32,161 nucleotides of DNA. Source: Lachnospiraceae bacterium. Lineage in GTDB: Bacteria > Bacillota > Clostridia > Lachnospirales > Lachnospiraceae. Positions within the stretch are counted from its first letter, which is position 1, and every line of letters begins with the position of its first letter. The stretch covers positions 1 through 32,161 of the forward strand of contig JAFRRD010000034.1 in the NCBI GenBank assembly GCA_017428265.1, in the 5' to 3' direction. A program made the position numbers and the translations under genes. The notes under the pieces are model-generated. The model saw only the letters and a list, made by a program, of their open reading frames with translations, was not told the origin of the DNA and did no database searches. Below, piece by piece: positions 23,165-31,170 of the stretch.

Positions 23165-23182
23165 AAAAATCTGGGGGAACAT

Positions 23183-23378
23183 GCATAATTTGGCCTTTCT
23201 CGTGCTCTAGCACTTGGGGGGACAAATGCAGAGCTGCCCCTCTCGGCACCTTGACAACTGAATAGCTGGATGCAGCCGAAGATACGACATTGCCAGGACG
23301 CGGATGGCGGACCGCCGAGCGATGCGACGCCGGGGTGAGACTCCCGGGCAGGGAACGGAGCTGCAGGCAGCGCAAAAC
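23183..23378 (+). repeat. Structured RNA-like module, copy B
   Basis: Second copy of the 22710-22911 module. The loop between GCGG and CCGC differs from copy A, the CCGGG/CCCGG helix replaces the bulged CCGAG/CTCGG helix of copy A, and GTGC-TCTA-GCAC replaces TGC-TCCA-GCA. These paired changes support RNA structure. It ends 47 nt before the helicase start codon. Confidence 0.75.
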
Positions 23379-23424
23379 AAGAAAGGAGGAAACTACAAAA
23401 TGAAAACACAGAAGGAGAAACACA

Positions 23425-24621
23425 ATGCCATTCACAGAACTTGAAACAATGGACGCCAGTGACGTCTACTACGACACTACCCCGGAGCCGCCTGCGCTGA
23501 TCAGCGGGATCCTGCCATGCGGACTGACGACGCTCGCCGGGGATTCCAAAATCGGAAAAAGCTGGCTCATCCTCTGGCTTTGCCTGCAGATTGCCAAAGG
23601 AGAACCAATCTGGGGCATTCCGGTTGAGAAACGCACCGTCATCTATCTGGCTCTGGAGGATAGCCGATGGCGTCTCAAAAAACGGATGCACCTGCTGACT
23701 GAGGATCCGCCGGACAATCTGGTCATAAGTTTCAGCTGCGGCATGATCGGACAGGAACTGGAGGATCAGATCCGGGCTGAACTGAAGAAGTATCCGAACA
23801 CGGCGATCATCTTCATCGATACCCTGCAGATGATCCGTGACAATGCCGCCGGAGGCGGCAATGCCTACGCAAAAGACTACAAAGATCTGACGTCTCTGAA
23901 AAAGCTGGCGGACGAAAAACAAATCGGGATCTTTTTGGTTCATCACACAAGAAAAGGACCTGCTAGTGACAATCCGTTCGATGATATGAGTGGAACGAAA
24001 GCGCTGCAAGGCGCAGCCGACACGAACTGGAGTCTTCGGAAGGACACCCGCTTCGGGAACATGGCAACCCTGAGCATTACCGGCCGGGATGTAGAGGAAA
24101 AGCAGCTGCGGCTGAAGAAAAACGGTGTCGTCTGGGAGTGCGAAGAGACGCTGGACAGTGTAGGCATCTGGAGAAGCCGGATCCCGGAATGGATCTTCAA
24201 AGTTCCGGAACTGGTTCTTGACCGGGGACACTTTATCGGTACGATCTCAGAACTGCTCGAAAAGCTGGAAATAACGGATCTGAAGCCCAATGTGGCCAGC
24301 AAAGAACTGGCTGAATTTGCCAATGACGTCCTGGCTCCGCTGGATATGGAAATCATAAGCCACCGGTATTCCTATGCGCGAAAATACATGATCCGGATCA
24401 AAAACGGCTATGACGCACATGACGAAAATGACGCAAAAAAGCGCAGGGAAAAGCTCGCGGCAATGCGCGGGGACACCGTCAGTTCTGCTTCGGAAACAGC
24501 AGAGAATGATAGCGACGCTCTGCTGTCTGAAACAGCGTCATCGCCGTCATTACCGTCACTGGCAGAGGATAAAGGATTCAAGGAGATCGGGCTTGATGAT
24601 GACATTCCATTTGACATCTGA
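23425..24621 (+). CDS. RepA-type RecA-fold helicase
   Basis: 398 residues. RecA-like ATPase of the RepA/AAA_25 family: Walker A AGDSKIGKSW (about residue 40), VIYLALEDS, Walker B AIIFIDTLQ (about 130), VHHTRKG, and SGTKALQGAADTNW. Such proteins are hexameric replicative helicases or loaders of plasmids and mobilizable elements. The C-terminal 60 residues are acidic and Ser-rich. It is first in the mobilization operon, behind the long structured leader, with AAGGAG before the ATG. No separate primase or Rep initiator was recognised nearby. Confidence 0.85.
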   Translation: MPFTELETMDASDVYYDTTPEPPALISGILPCGLTTLAGDSKIGKSWLILWLCLQIAKGEPIWGIPVEKRTVIYLALEDSRWRLKKRMHLLTEDPPDNLVISFSCGMIGQELEDQIRAELKKYPNTAIIFIDTLQMIRDNAAGGGNAYAKDYKDLTSLKKLADEKQIGIFLVHHTRKGPASDNPFDDMSGTKALQGAADTNWSLRKDTRFGNMATLSITGRDVEEKQLRLKKNGVVWECEETLDSVGIWRSRIPEWIFKVPELVLDRGHFIGTISELLEKLEITDLKPNVASKELAEFANDVLAPLDMEIISHRYSYARKYMIRIKNGYDAHDENDAKKRREKLAAMRGDTVSSASETAENDSDALLSETASSPSLPSLAEDKGFKEIGLDDDIPFDI

Positions 24622-24659
24622 GACCGTGGCTACACACCGCCTACAAATCCGTAAGGATA

Positions 24660-24760
24660 GCGAACATGGGGTTTGTAAAGCCATCCGGCTTCCAAACCAC
24701 CCCGTCCTTTAGGACGCAAGGGGACATCCCCCTGGTACCCCGTCCGCGCAAGCGGGCATC
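24660..24760 (+). other. Candidate origin of transfer (oriT)
   Basis: A non-coding stretch just before mobC with several inverted repeats: GGGGTTTG (24668-24675) with CAAACCACCCC (24693-24703) plus an inner GCC/GGC helix; CGTCCT-TT-AGGACG (24703-24716); GGGGA-CA-TCCCC (24720-24731); CCGC-GCAA-GCGG. This placing and structure are typical of oriT upstream of mobC/mobA. The nick site cannot be assigned by eye. Confidence 0.5.
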
Positions 24761-24794
24761 AACCATACCACCTCAAAAAGAAAGGAGAAAAGGA

Positions 24795-25148
24795 ATGACA
24801 ATGAGGAAACGTAACCAAGAGATCAATGTTCGGGTCTATCCAACCGAGAAGTTGCTTCTCGCCAGGAAGGCCAAAAGATGCGGCATGAACCTGTCCGAGT
24901 ATCTGCGGACGGTCGGCAAAGGTGTGACGGTGCATGAAGCACCGAAAGAAGAACTGAAGGAGGCATACCTGATCGTAACCAAGATCCGGGATTTTTATGA
25001 AGGCGATCCGGACCCGTACTCGGCCAGGCTTTGCCAGGCAATGAACCGCGTCAGCGATCTGCTGATGACGGTCTACTACGGAAAGGAGGAAAACGATGGC
25101 AGTAACGAAGATCTGGGCGATCCACGACAGTCTGAGCCGTGTGACTGA
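24795..25148 (+). CDS. mobC: MobC-like relaxosome accessory protein
   Basis: 117 residues from the ATG at 24795, which has GAAAGGAG upstream. The N-terminal ribbon-helix-helix (INVRVYPTEKLLLARKAKRCG, MNLSEYLRTVG) is typical of MobC/relaxosome proteins that bind oriT. Its 3' end overlaps the relaxase start by 53 nt in another frame, so the two are coupled. Confidence 0.75.
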   Translation: MTMRKRNQEINVRVYPTEKLLLARKAKRCGMNLSEYLRTVGKGVTVHEAPKEELKEAYLIVTKIRDFYEGDPDPYSARLCQAMNRVSDLLMTVYYGKEENDGSNEDLGDPRQSEPCD

Positions 25149-26532
25149 CTACTGCAGCAATCCGGAAAAGACCCGGATGACCGATCTGGAGCAGGTCCTG
25201 ATGTATGCGAGCGATGCCGAGAAAACGAGGGAGGTCGGCGAGGAATCCTTCGCGGTGACAGGCATCAACTGCAAGGCGGAAACGGCGGCGCAGGAAATGG
25301 CTGCCGTGCAGCAGCGTTTCGGAAAAGAAGGCGGGAACGTCGCCTATCACGCTTACCAGTCCTTCAAGCCCGGCGAGGTCACGGCAGAACGCTGCCACCG
25401 GATCGGCGTGGAACTGGCCCGCCGCTTATGGGGCAACGAGTATCAGGTGCTGGTGGCGACCCATTTCAACACCGGGACCTATCACAACCACTTCGTGATT
25501 AACGCAGTGAACATGTGGACCGGGAGAAAGCTGGAGGCAAAGTTCGGCGTCTACTACCGGATGCGGGAGGCTTCGGATCAGATTTGCCGGGAATGCGGTC
25601 TGTCCGTTGTGGAGGATCCGCAGCCGCACAAGACGCCGCGCGCCATCTACTTTGCCGAGAAAAATGGTGAGCCGACGAACTGGAACCTGATGAGGGAAGT
25701 TCTGGACGAAGGTCTGTCCATTGCCAGCAACTACAGCGAGCTGCGGCAGATCCTGAAAAAGAAGGGCTACTTTCTGGATTACGACCCGAGGCACAAGTAT
25801 GTGACCATCCGATCCCTGAATGCCAAAAAGCCCGTCCGTACCCACCGTTTAGGCGACGAATACACAAAGGAAGCGATGGCGGAGCGTATGGAGCAGAACG
25901 AGGACGTCCCGGAAGCGCGGAGGGCATTCTACGCGCTCACAGAGCACAATGCATACTGGTATCGTCGGGAGCATGAGCCGAAGCCGGAGTATTTCCGCTT
26001 CCGAGCTTTCTACCGGGAAGCGCTTCGGGCTACTACTATCGAACTGGTGTTCCGCTGTCTGGCCATCATCCTCGGTTTTGCACCGATCGAGAAGGAAGTA
26101 TACCGCAAACCGCTCTCTCCCGAGTGCCGCGAAGCCTGCCGCAGGCTGGACCGCTACACGGCAGAAATTACGCTGAGCAGTCAGGAAAAGTTCCAGGATC
26201 GGGCAGATGTGGAACGCTTTATCAGCACCACTGAAACCGAGATCTCCGAGCTGACGCAGGCACGCGAGAAGGTCCGCAATCAGCAGAAAAGCTGCAAGGA
26301 TCCGACGCATATGACGGAGCTGAGGATCCAGTGTACTCATCTGACGCAGGGGCTGGTGCAGCTGCGGAAACGCAGAAAAACCGCCAAGTGGATTTTGGAG
26401 GACTATGCCAAAGCCCGCGAGCTGATCGGGTGCGAGTACAGGAGCCGGGTACTGAATGATCCGTATCTGACGGACAAAGAAAAACAGACCCTGCGAGGCG
26501 AGGCAGTTCCGCAAAAAGACTATGAACGATGA
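25096..26532 (+). CDS. mobA: MobA/VirD2-type relaxase
   Basis: 478 residues. The N-terminal relaxase domain carries MAVTKIW, the candidate nicking Tyr in VTDYCSNPEKT, and the metal motif THFNTGTYHNHFVIN (H...HxH). The C-terminal half is charged and helical (coiled-coil-like around ISTTETEISELTQAREKVRNQ). It should nick oriT and lead the transferred strand. GAAAGGAGG lies upstream. Without T4SS genes in the element, it implies mobilization by a helper. Confidence 0.88.
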   Translation: MAVTKIWAIHDSLSRVTDYCSNPEKTRMTDLEQVLMYASDAEKTREVGEESFAVTGINCKAETAAQEMAAVQQRFGKEGGNVAYHAYQSFKPGEVTAERCHRIGVELARRLWGNEYQVLVATHFNTGTYHNHFVINAVNMWTGRKLEAKFGVYYRMREASDQICRECGLSVVEDPQPHKTPRAIYFAEKNGEPTNWNLMREVLDEGLSIASNYSELRQILKKKGYFLDYDPRHKYVTIRSLNAKKPVRTHRLGDEYTKEAMAERMEQNEDVPEARRAFYALTEHNAYWYRREHEPKPEYFRFRAFYREALRATTIELVFRCLAIILGFAPIEKEVYRKPLSPECREACRRLDRYTAEITLSSQEKFQDRADVERFISTTETEISELTQAREKVRNQQKSCKDPTHMTELRIQCTHLTQGLVQLRKRRKTAKWILEDYAKARELIGCEYRSRVLNDPYLTDKEKQTLRGEAVPQKDYER

Positions 26533-26543
26533 AAGGAGCAACA

Positions 26544-27485
26544 ATGAAAGAAAGAACCAAGATCGATCTGGGATTCACCGCGTACGACGAAATGTTCATG
26601 ACGGACGCGGAGCGGGCTCAGATCCGGAAACCTGTCGTGGAGGAGATCCCGATCAAAGATCTGCATCCGTTTCGGAATCACCCGTTTCTGGTCAAGGCGG
26701 ACGAAGAAATGGAACGCTTAAAGCAGAGCATCGCCCAGTCTGGCGTTCTGGTGCCGGCGCTGGCCAGAAAACGAAAAGAAGGCGGCTATGAGCTGATCAG
26801 CGGGCATCGCCGCATGGCTGCCTGCAGGGAACTCGGACTGAAAACCCTGCCGGTCATCATCCAGGATCTGACGGATGAAGAAGCTATCGTCACGATGGTG
26901 GACGCCAATCTGCAGCGGGAACACATCCTGCCTTCGGAGAAAGCCTTTGCCTACAAGATGAAGATGGATGCGTTAAGTCATCAGGGTGCAAGGACAGATC
27001 TGTCTTCGTCGCATGTTGCGACAAAGTCAGACACCGCAGCCGAAATCGGGCGGGCAAGCGGTGACAGCCGCGATCAGGTCTACCGCTACATCCGGCTGAC
27101 GAATCTGATCCCGGAATTGCTGAAACTGGTCGATGAAAACAAGATTGCTCTTACTCCGGCCGTCGAGCTTTCCTACTTAACATCGGACGAGCAGCGGGCA
27201 CTGCTTGAAATGATAGAGTATGAAGGCGCGACTCCCTCGCTGTCTCAGGCTCAGCGTCTCCACCGCATGAGTCAGGAAGCGCGGGTAAGCGAAGAAGACA
27301 TCCTCGCTGTACTGACTGAAGTTAAGAGCAATCAAAAGGAAATGATACGGGTGCCGGTTGATGATGTACGGAAGTTTTTCCGTCCGGACACCTCCATTAA
27401 ACAGATGTCCGAAACGATTGTCAAGGCTGTGGAGTTTTACACCCGGCATCTGGAGCGCAAGCGGGCTGACCGCGATGAACGGTAA
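26544..27485 (+). CDS. ParB/Spo0J-family partition protein
   Basis: 313 residues from the ATG at 26544, with AAAGGAG 6 nt upstream; an ATG at 26529 overlapping the relaxase stop would add five residues. The ParB N-terminal domain is clear (IPIKDLHPFRNHPF, GVLVPALARK, YELISGHRRMAACRELG, VDANLQRE), then the HTH part (SGDSRDQVYRYIRLTNL). No ParA was found in the window, so it may act as a lone regulator or stabiliser of the element. No canonical parS was seen. Confidence 0.85.
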   Translation: MKERTKIDLGFTAYDEMFMTDAERAQIRKPVVEEIPIKDLHPFRNHPFLVKADEEMERLKQSIAQSGVLVPALARKRKEGGYELISGHRRMAACRELGLKTLPVIIQDLTDEEAIVTMVDANLQREHILPSEKAFAYKMKMDALSHQGARTDLSSSHVATKSDTAAEIGRASGDSRDQVYRYIRLTNLIPELLKLVDENKIALTPAVELSYLTSDEQRALLEMIEYEGATPSLSQAQRLHRMSQEARVSEEDILAVLTEVKSNQKEMIRVPVDDVRKFFRPDTSIKQMSETIVKAVEFYTRHLERKRADRDER

Positions 27486-27504
27486 GGAAGGAGGGAAAAA
27501 CGAG

Positions 27505-27735
27505 ATGACAAAAGCAGAACTCGCGGAACTGTACAAAGTGATGTTCCCGGATTACCCGGACATCGTAACGGTCCCGCAGATCCAGTCCATGCTGGGCATC
27601 AGCCGCCATGCGGTCTACGACCTGATCACGGACGGCTGGATCCCGGCGCTGAAGATCGGGAACGCCTACCGCGTCCCGAAAATCAACGTGATCAACTACA
27701 CGCTTGCTCCACGTAACACGAAGAAGCAGGCATAA
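27505..27735 (+). CDS. xis: Excisionase-like HTH protein
   Basis: 76 residues from the ATG at 27505, with GGAGGG upstream. An excisionase-type winged HTH: VTVPQIQSMLGISRHAVYDLITDGWIPALKIGNAYRVPKINVINYT (given here as a region, residues 21-66). Its place directly before the integrase fits a recombination directionality factor. Confidence 0.8.
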   Translation: MTKAELAELYKVMFPDYPDIVTVPQIQSMLGISRHAVYDLITDGWIPALKIGNAYRVPKINVINYTLAPRNTKKQA

Positions 27736-27773
27736 AGGCAACTAAAGGTTCGATTCGAACCCCTGTGGCACAC

Positions 27774-27802
27774 TGGACAGAGATTTTCCGGATGGCTATA
27801 CT
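27774..27802 (+). promoter_or_regulatory. Promoter of the integrase gene
   Basis: TGGACA (27774-27779), a 17-bp spacer and TATACT (27797-27802). The near-palindrome GGTTCGATTCGAACC at about 27748 lies just upstream and could be a regulator site. It allows int to be expressed apart from the mobilization operon. Confidence 0.7.
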
Positions 27803-27861
27803 TTTGTACAGTCCGAAGGAGGTGTCTGTCCGGTGCTGTCACCCGGAAAGGAGGAAAAGAA

Positions 27862-29070
27862 ATGACAGCAGGACACCTGCAAATCAAAAATGGATACTAT
27901 TATGCCGTGCTGACCTATACCACCGCAGACGGCAAAAGAAAACAGCCGTGGATACCGCTTGACATCCCGGCCACCGGCAAAAAAACAAGTAAGAAAATGG
28001 CAGAGGCAGCGCTTACCAAGGCACGGATGGAATTCCGTCCGCCGTCCAAAGACGCTGCCGGCGGAATGGAACCGGATATGCTGTTTTCGGATTTCATGGA
28101 AGCTTGGCTGGAAGTCATCAAGAGCACGGTGGAGCAAACGACGTTTACCTCCTACGTGCAGATGGTACGGGGAAAGATCATCCCGTATTTCCGCAAGACG
28201 GGAATCACCCTGGAGCGGCTTCAGGCAAGGCACATCCAGAACTTCTATCTGCATGAGCTGAAAACGGTCTCGGCCAACACCGTGATCCATGAACACGCCA
28301 ATATCCACCGTGCGCTGGAGTATGCGATGAAGATGGAACTGATTCCCGGAAATCCCGCCGACAGAGTGGAGCGGCCTAAGAAAGAACGTTATGTGGCGGA
28401 TTACTACAAGACGGAGGAACTGGAACAGCTTTTCGAGGCGACCAAGAACCATCCGCTTTCCCTGCTGATCCAGATGGCCGCTTTCTACGGCCTGCGGCGC
28501 AGCGAGGTGCTTGGACTCAAGTGGGATGCAATCGACTTCGAACGGAACACGATCGTCATCCGGCATACGATCACGGAAGCGAAGGAAGGCGGGAAGCGGA
28601 TCCTGATAGCGAAAGACAGCGCCAAGACCAAATCGTCGCTACGCTCATTGCCTCTGGTGGCCGTATTTAAGTCAAAACTGCTTGAGCGGAAAGAGCAGCA
28701 GAAGGTGAACATGAAGGTCTGCGGCAACAGCTACAACAAGGAATACAAGGGCTATGTCTTTGTGGATCCGATGGGGAATCTGTTCACGCCGCAGATGGTC
28801 ACGGAAAACTTCTCGTCCATCCTGAAGCAGAACGGGCTGCGGCACATCCGCTTCCACGATCTTCGGCACAGCTGCGCTTCGCTGCTGCTGGCCAATGAGG
28901 TCCCGATGAAGCAGATCCAGGAATGGCTCGGTCACAGCGACATCAGTACCACGGCGAACATCTACAGTCACCTGGATTACAAGTCCAAGATCGCGTCGGC
29001 AAACGTGATGGATAATGCTCTGGCGATGCCGGAAACGGTCGAAAAGGAGTGGGTGATTCGGGAAGGATGA
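27862..29070 (+). CDS. int: Tyrosine integrase
   Basis: 402 residues. Order: an N-terminal AP2-like arm-binding domain (YYYAVLTYTTADGKRKQPW), a core-binding SAM-like domain (FSDFMEAWLEVIKSTVEQTTF), then the catalytic domain with Arg in FYGLRRSEVLGL, Lys in SAKTKSSLRSLP, HDLRHSCAS, WLGHSD and Tyr in TANIYSHLDY. All five key residues are present, so it should be active. AAAGGAGG lies upstream. It is the last gene before the right end and tRNA-Ser, the usual place for an integrase that uses a tRNA site. Confidence 0.93.
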   Translation: MTAGHLQIKNGYYYAVLTYTTADGKRKQPWIPLDIPATGKKTSKKMAEAALTKARMEFRPPSKDAAGGMEPDMLFSDFMEAWLEVIKSTVEQTTFTSYVQMVRGKIIPYFRKTGITLERLQARHIQNFYLHELKTVSANTVIHEHANIHRALEYAMKMELIPGNPADRVERPKKERYVADYYKTEELEQLFEATKNHPLSLLIQMAAFYGLRRSEVLGLKWDAIDFERNTIVIRHTITEAKEGGKRILIAKDSAKTKSSLRSLPLVAVFKSKLLERKEQQKVNMKVCGNSYNKEYKGYVFVDPMGNLFTPQMVTENFSSILKQNGLRHIRFHDLRHSCASLLLANEVPMKQIQEWLGHSDISTTANIYSHLDYKSKIASANVMDNALAMPETVEKEWVIREG

Positions 29071-29079
29071 GGCTCAGAG

Positions 29080-29153
29080 TTCTTGCATTTTCGGATGCGG
29101 AAGTGCGAAATATGGGATTATAGCTGAATATTCGAAGGATCGAATTTCTTGCA
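29080..29153 (+). promoter_or_regulatory. Putative integrase arm sites downstream of int
   Basis: TTCTTGCA followed by TTTT at 29080-29087 and again at 29146-29153, the same octamer as at the left end. Confidence 0.55.
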
Positions 29154-29187
29154 TTTTGGGAATGACCGCTTTACGGAGACCGGAAAA

Positions 29188-29239
29188 TGTCGTCTTTCGG
29201 CGCTGAATTCCTAATAAAATTAAGCGCCGAAAGAGGACA
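29188..29239 (-). terminator. Large hairpin downstream of tRNA-Ser
   Basis: TCTTTCGGCGCT (29193-29204) pairs perfectly with AGCGCCGAAAGA (29223-29234); TGTC/GACA extend it across one mismatch. On the minus strand ACATTTTCC follows, a weak T-tract. Probably the element-borne terminator for the intact tRNA-Ser, or for int on the other strand. A second hairpin (GTAGGCA/TGCCTAC, about 29247-29280) lies between it and the tRNA. Confidence 0.55.
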
Positions 29240-29289
29240 AAAAAAGTAGGCAAAACGTCGAAAACCGTTGTCCTGCCTACATATTTGAG

Positions 29290-29375
29290 CGCAGCGGGAG
29301 GGATTCGAACCCCCGTGCGGTTGCCCGCAAACTGATTTCGAGTCAGCCCCGTTATGACCACTTCGATACCGCTGC
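29290..29375 (-). tRNA. tRNA-Ser (CGA), intact
   Basis: 86 nt without CCA. The acceptor GCAGCGG pairs with CCGCTGC, the discriminator base is G, the anticodon loop CTCGAAA gives CGA (reads UCG), and the long variable arm (GCGGGCAACCGC) is typical of Ser. It lies inside the element, between int and the right-hand core. Its 3' 54 nt equal attL and its 5' 43 nt equal the fragment at 29551-29593. Confidence 0.93.
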
Positions 29376-29445
29376 TTGTATGTTAATGCGTTAGTTTTCC
29401 GGCTTTCTGCCTGAGCTCGAATTATTTTTACTGCTCTGCAAAAAA

Positions 29446-29466
29446 TGCAAGAACTTTACGCAAGAA
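29446..29466 (-). promoter_or_regulatory. Putative integrase arm sites near the right end
   Basis: TGCAAGAA (29446-29453) and the near copy CGCAAGAA (29459-29466), inverted relative to those beside int. They lie between the intact tRNA and the right core, marking this stretch as element DNA. Confidence 0.5.
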
Positions 29467-29550
29467 CTATTAAATTTTCAATGATTCGAGCCGTCGAAAA
29501 ACCTTGATATTTCAACGGTTTTCGGCGGACGAAACGGCCTGGGGCCGGAA

Positions 29551-29593
29551 TGATTTCGAGTCAGCCCCGTTATGACCACTTCGATACCGCTGC
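29551..29593 (-). pseudogene. attR: 5' half of the split host tRNA-Ser gene
   Basis: 43 nt identical to the 5' part of tRNA-Ser, starting with the core TGATTTCGAGT (29551-29561). To its left the sequence is unrelated to a tRNA 3' half, so this copy cannot make a tRNA. Together with attL it accounts for exactly one 86-nt gene. Confidence 0.9.
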
Positions 29594-29664
29594 CTGGCGG
29601 CCGTCTCTTTCCGAAGACGGCCTCATCTATGAGATCGGGAGGTTCTCAGTACCTTCCCGTTATA

Positions 29665-29692
29665 AAAGGAACAGCTTCCGCTGTTCCTTTTA
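29665..29692 (-). terminator. Terminator of the tRNA-Pro/tRNA-Glu operon
   Basis: AAAAGGAACAGC and GCTGTTCCTTTT form a perfect 12-bp inverted repeat with a TTCC loop, 2 bp past tRNA-Glu. Confidence 0.9.
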
Positions 29693-29694
29693 AG

Positions 29695-29766
29695 CAGTCC
29701 GTAGGGGAATCGAACCCCTGTTTCCGCCGTGAGAGGGCGGCGTCTTAACCGCTTGACCAACGGACC
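29695..29766 (-). tRNA. tRNA-Glu (CTC)
   Basis: 72 nt. Acceptor GGTCCGT/ACGGACT, D-arm TTGGTCAAGCGGTTAAGAC, anticodon stem CCGCC/GGCGG with loop CTCTCAC (anticodon CTC), T-arm GGGGTTCGATTCCCC. No CCA encoded. Confidence 0.93.
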
Positions 29767-29771
29767 AGGTA

Positions 29772-29845
29772 TCGAGGCGACAAGATTTGAACTTGCGACC
29801 TCTGCGTCCCGAACGCAGCGCTCTACCAAGCTGAGCCACGCCTCG
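29772..29845 (-). tRNA. tRNA-Pro (CGG)
   Basis: 74 nt. Acceptor CGAGGCG/CGCCTCG, anticodon stem CTGCG/CGCAG with loop TTCGGGA (anticodon CGG), T-arm with GTTCAAATC. First gene of a two-tRNA operon with tRNA-Glu, 5 bp apart. Confidence 0.93.
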
Positions 29846-29856
29846 TTGCCTTGAAG

Positions 29857-29885
29857 AGTATATATGGAAAAGACGGTTTTGTCAA
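29857..29885 (-). promoter_or_regulatory. Promoter of the tRNA-Pro/tRNA-Glu operon
   Basis: On the minus strand TTGACA (29885-29880), a 17-bp spacer and TATACT (29862-29857), 11 bp before tRNA-Pro. Confidence 0.9.
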
Positions 29886-29977
29886 CCGCTTTTTGAAAAA
29901 ATAATTGCGGAGAAAGCCGGAAAGGAACGGCCTGCCCGCGCCTGGAAGGGCAGGGGAGCGTCTCCCGGCCGGAAAAC

Positions 29978-30009
29978 CTGACAAAGGAACCGTCCCCCTG
30001 TCAGAAAAA
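29978..30009 (-). repeat. 32-nt dispersed repeat, copy 2 (inverted)
   Basis: Exact reverse complement of 5703-5734. Located between the tRNA operon and the azlC promoter. Confidence 0.85.
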
Positions 30010-30014
30010 GGGCC

Positions 30015-30043
30015 TTGCCAATCCGGGGGAAAGATGGTATATC
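30015..30043 (+). promoter_or_regulatory. Promoter of azlCD
   Basis: TTGCCA (30015-30020), a 17-bp spacer and TATATC (30038-30043), 37 bp before the azlC start. Confidence 0.6.
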
Positions 30044-30080
30044 CGAGTGTATCGGCCGAACGGGGCCGGAAGGAGTGAGG

Positions 30081-30794
30081 ATGGAGAAGCCCGGAAGCAG
30101 GATGAGATTGTTTGCGCAGGGGGTGAGGGACGGGATCCCGATCGCCCTGGGGTATTTTGCCGTGGCTTTTTCACTGGGGATCGCGGCGCGTAATGCGGGG
30201 CTCATGCCGATGGAAGGGTTTCTGGCCAGTTTTCTGTGCAGCGCGTCGGCGGGAGAGCATGCGCTGTTCACGCTGATCGCGGCGGGGGCGGGCTATATGG
30301 AGACGGCGCTCGTCTCGCTGGTCACCAACGCGCGGTATTTTCTGATGAGCTGCGCGCTCAGCCAGAAATTCGCGCCGGAAACGCCGCTGCTGCACCGGGT
30401 GCTGATCGGGACGAAGGTGACGGACGAGCTGTTCGGACTGAACATCGCGCGGCCGAGGACCGTGCAGCCGGCTTATTCGTACGGGGCGATGCTGCTGCCC
30501 GTGCTGTTCTGGGCGGCGGGGACCGCGAGCGGGATCCGGATGGGGACGCTGCTCAGTCCGCGGATCGTCAGCGCACTGAGCGTGGCGCTGTACGGCATGT
30601 TCCTGGCGGTGATCATTCCGCCTGCCCGGAAAAGCGCCCCCATCGCCGTCTGTGTGGCTGCAGGATTCCTGTTCAGTCTGGCCGCGCAGGCCGTTCCGCT
30701 GATCGCGGGCCTTTCCGAAGGGACCCGGACGATCCTGCTCACGGTCGGGATTGCTTCCGCGGCAGCCCTTCTGTTCCCGGTGAAGGAGGCGTAA
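30081..30794 (+). CDS. azlC: AzlC-family branched-chain amino acid exporter subunit
   Basis: 237 residues from the ATG at 30081, with AAGGAG 5 nt upstream; an earlier ATG at 30015 lies in the promoter. The AzlC signature is clear: GVRDGIPIALGYFAVAFSLGI, TLIAAGAGYMETALVSLVTNARYFLMS, KVTDELFGL. About seven or eight membrane segments. With AzlD it forms an exporter of branched-chain amino acids or related compounds. The azlD start follows after 1 nt. Confidence 0.9.
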   Translation: MEKPGSRMRLFAQGVRDGIPIALGYFAVAFSLGIAARNAGLMPMEGFLASFLCSASAGEHALFTLIAAGAGYMETALVSLVTNARYFLMSCALSQKFAPETPLLHRVLIGTKVTDELFGLNIARPRTVQPAYSYGAMLLPVLFWAAGTASGIRMGTLLSPRIVSALSVALYGMFLAVIIPPARKSAPIAVCVAAGFLFSLAAQAVPLIAGLSEGTRTILLTVGIASAAALLFPVKEA

Positions 30795-30795
30795 G

Positions 30796-31101
30796 ATGGA
30801 GCACAGTAAGATCGTCTACATCCTGGTCGCCTTCTCCGTGATCTGCCTGATCCGCGTTCTGCCGCTCACACTGATCCGCCGGCCGATCCGCAGCCGCTTC
30901 CTCCGCTCGTTCCTGTACTACGTTCCGTACGTGACCCTGGCCGTCATGACATTCCCTGCCATTCTCCGCGCGACGAACAGCCCGCTGGCCGGCGCGGCAG
31001 CCCTGGTCGCCGGCATCCTGGCCGCTCTGTGGAAGGGAAATCTGATGCTGGTGGCCGGCATCTGCTGCACCGTCGTCCTGGTGCTGGAGAGTTTTTTGTA
31101 A
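30796..31101 (+). CDS. azlD: AzlD-family branched-chain amino acid exporter subunit
   Basis: 101 residues with four hydrophobic segments; the pattern FSVICLIRVLPLTLIRRPI and LYYVPYVTLAVMTFPAIL is typical of AzlD. GGAGG lies at the azlC end and the start codon is 1 nt after the azlC stop, so it is tightly coupled. The small partner of AzlC. Confidence 0.9.
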   Translation: MEHSKIVYILVAFSVICLIRVLPLTLIRRPIRSRFLRSFLYYVPYVTLAVMTFPAILRATNSPLAGAAALVAGILAALWKGNLMLVAGICCTVVLVLESFL

Positions 31102-31170
31102 AAGGACCTGAAGACCGCCGGACCGGCGCGGAAGGAAGACGGACCCGTGGAAAGGGGTCCGTTCCATGAA

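Noticed and set aside
22588-24231. Minus-strand frames over the leader and helicase
   Set aside because: They run through the RNA-like repeats and the helicase gene; the similarity between two of them comes from the repeated RNA module, not from a protein family.
25096-27485. Plasmid-type ParAB partition locus
   Set aside because: ParB is present but no ParA ATPase or canonical parS was found in the window.
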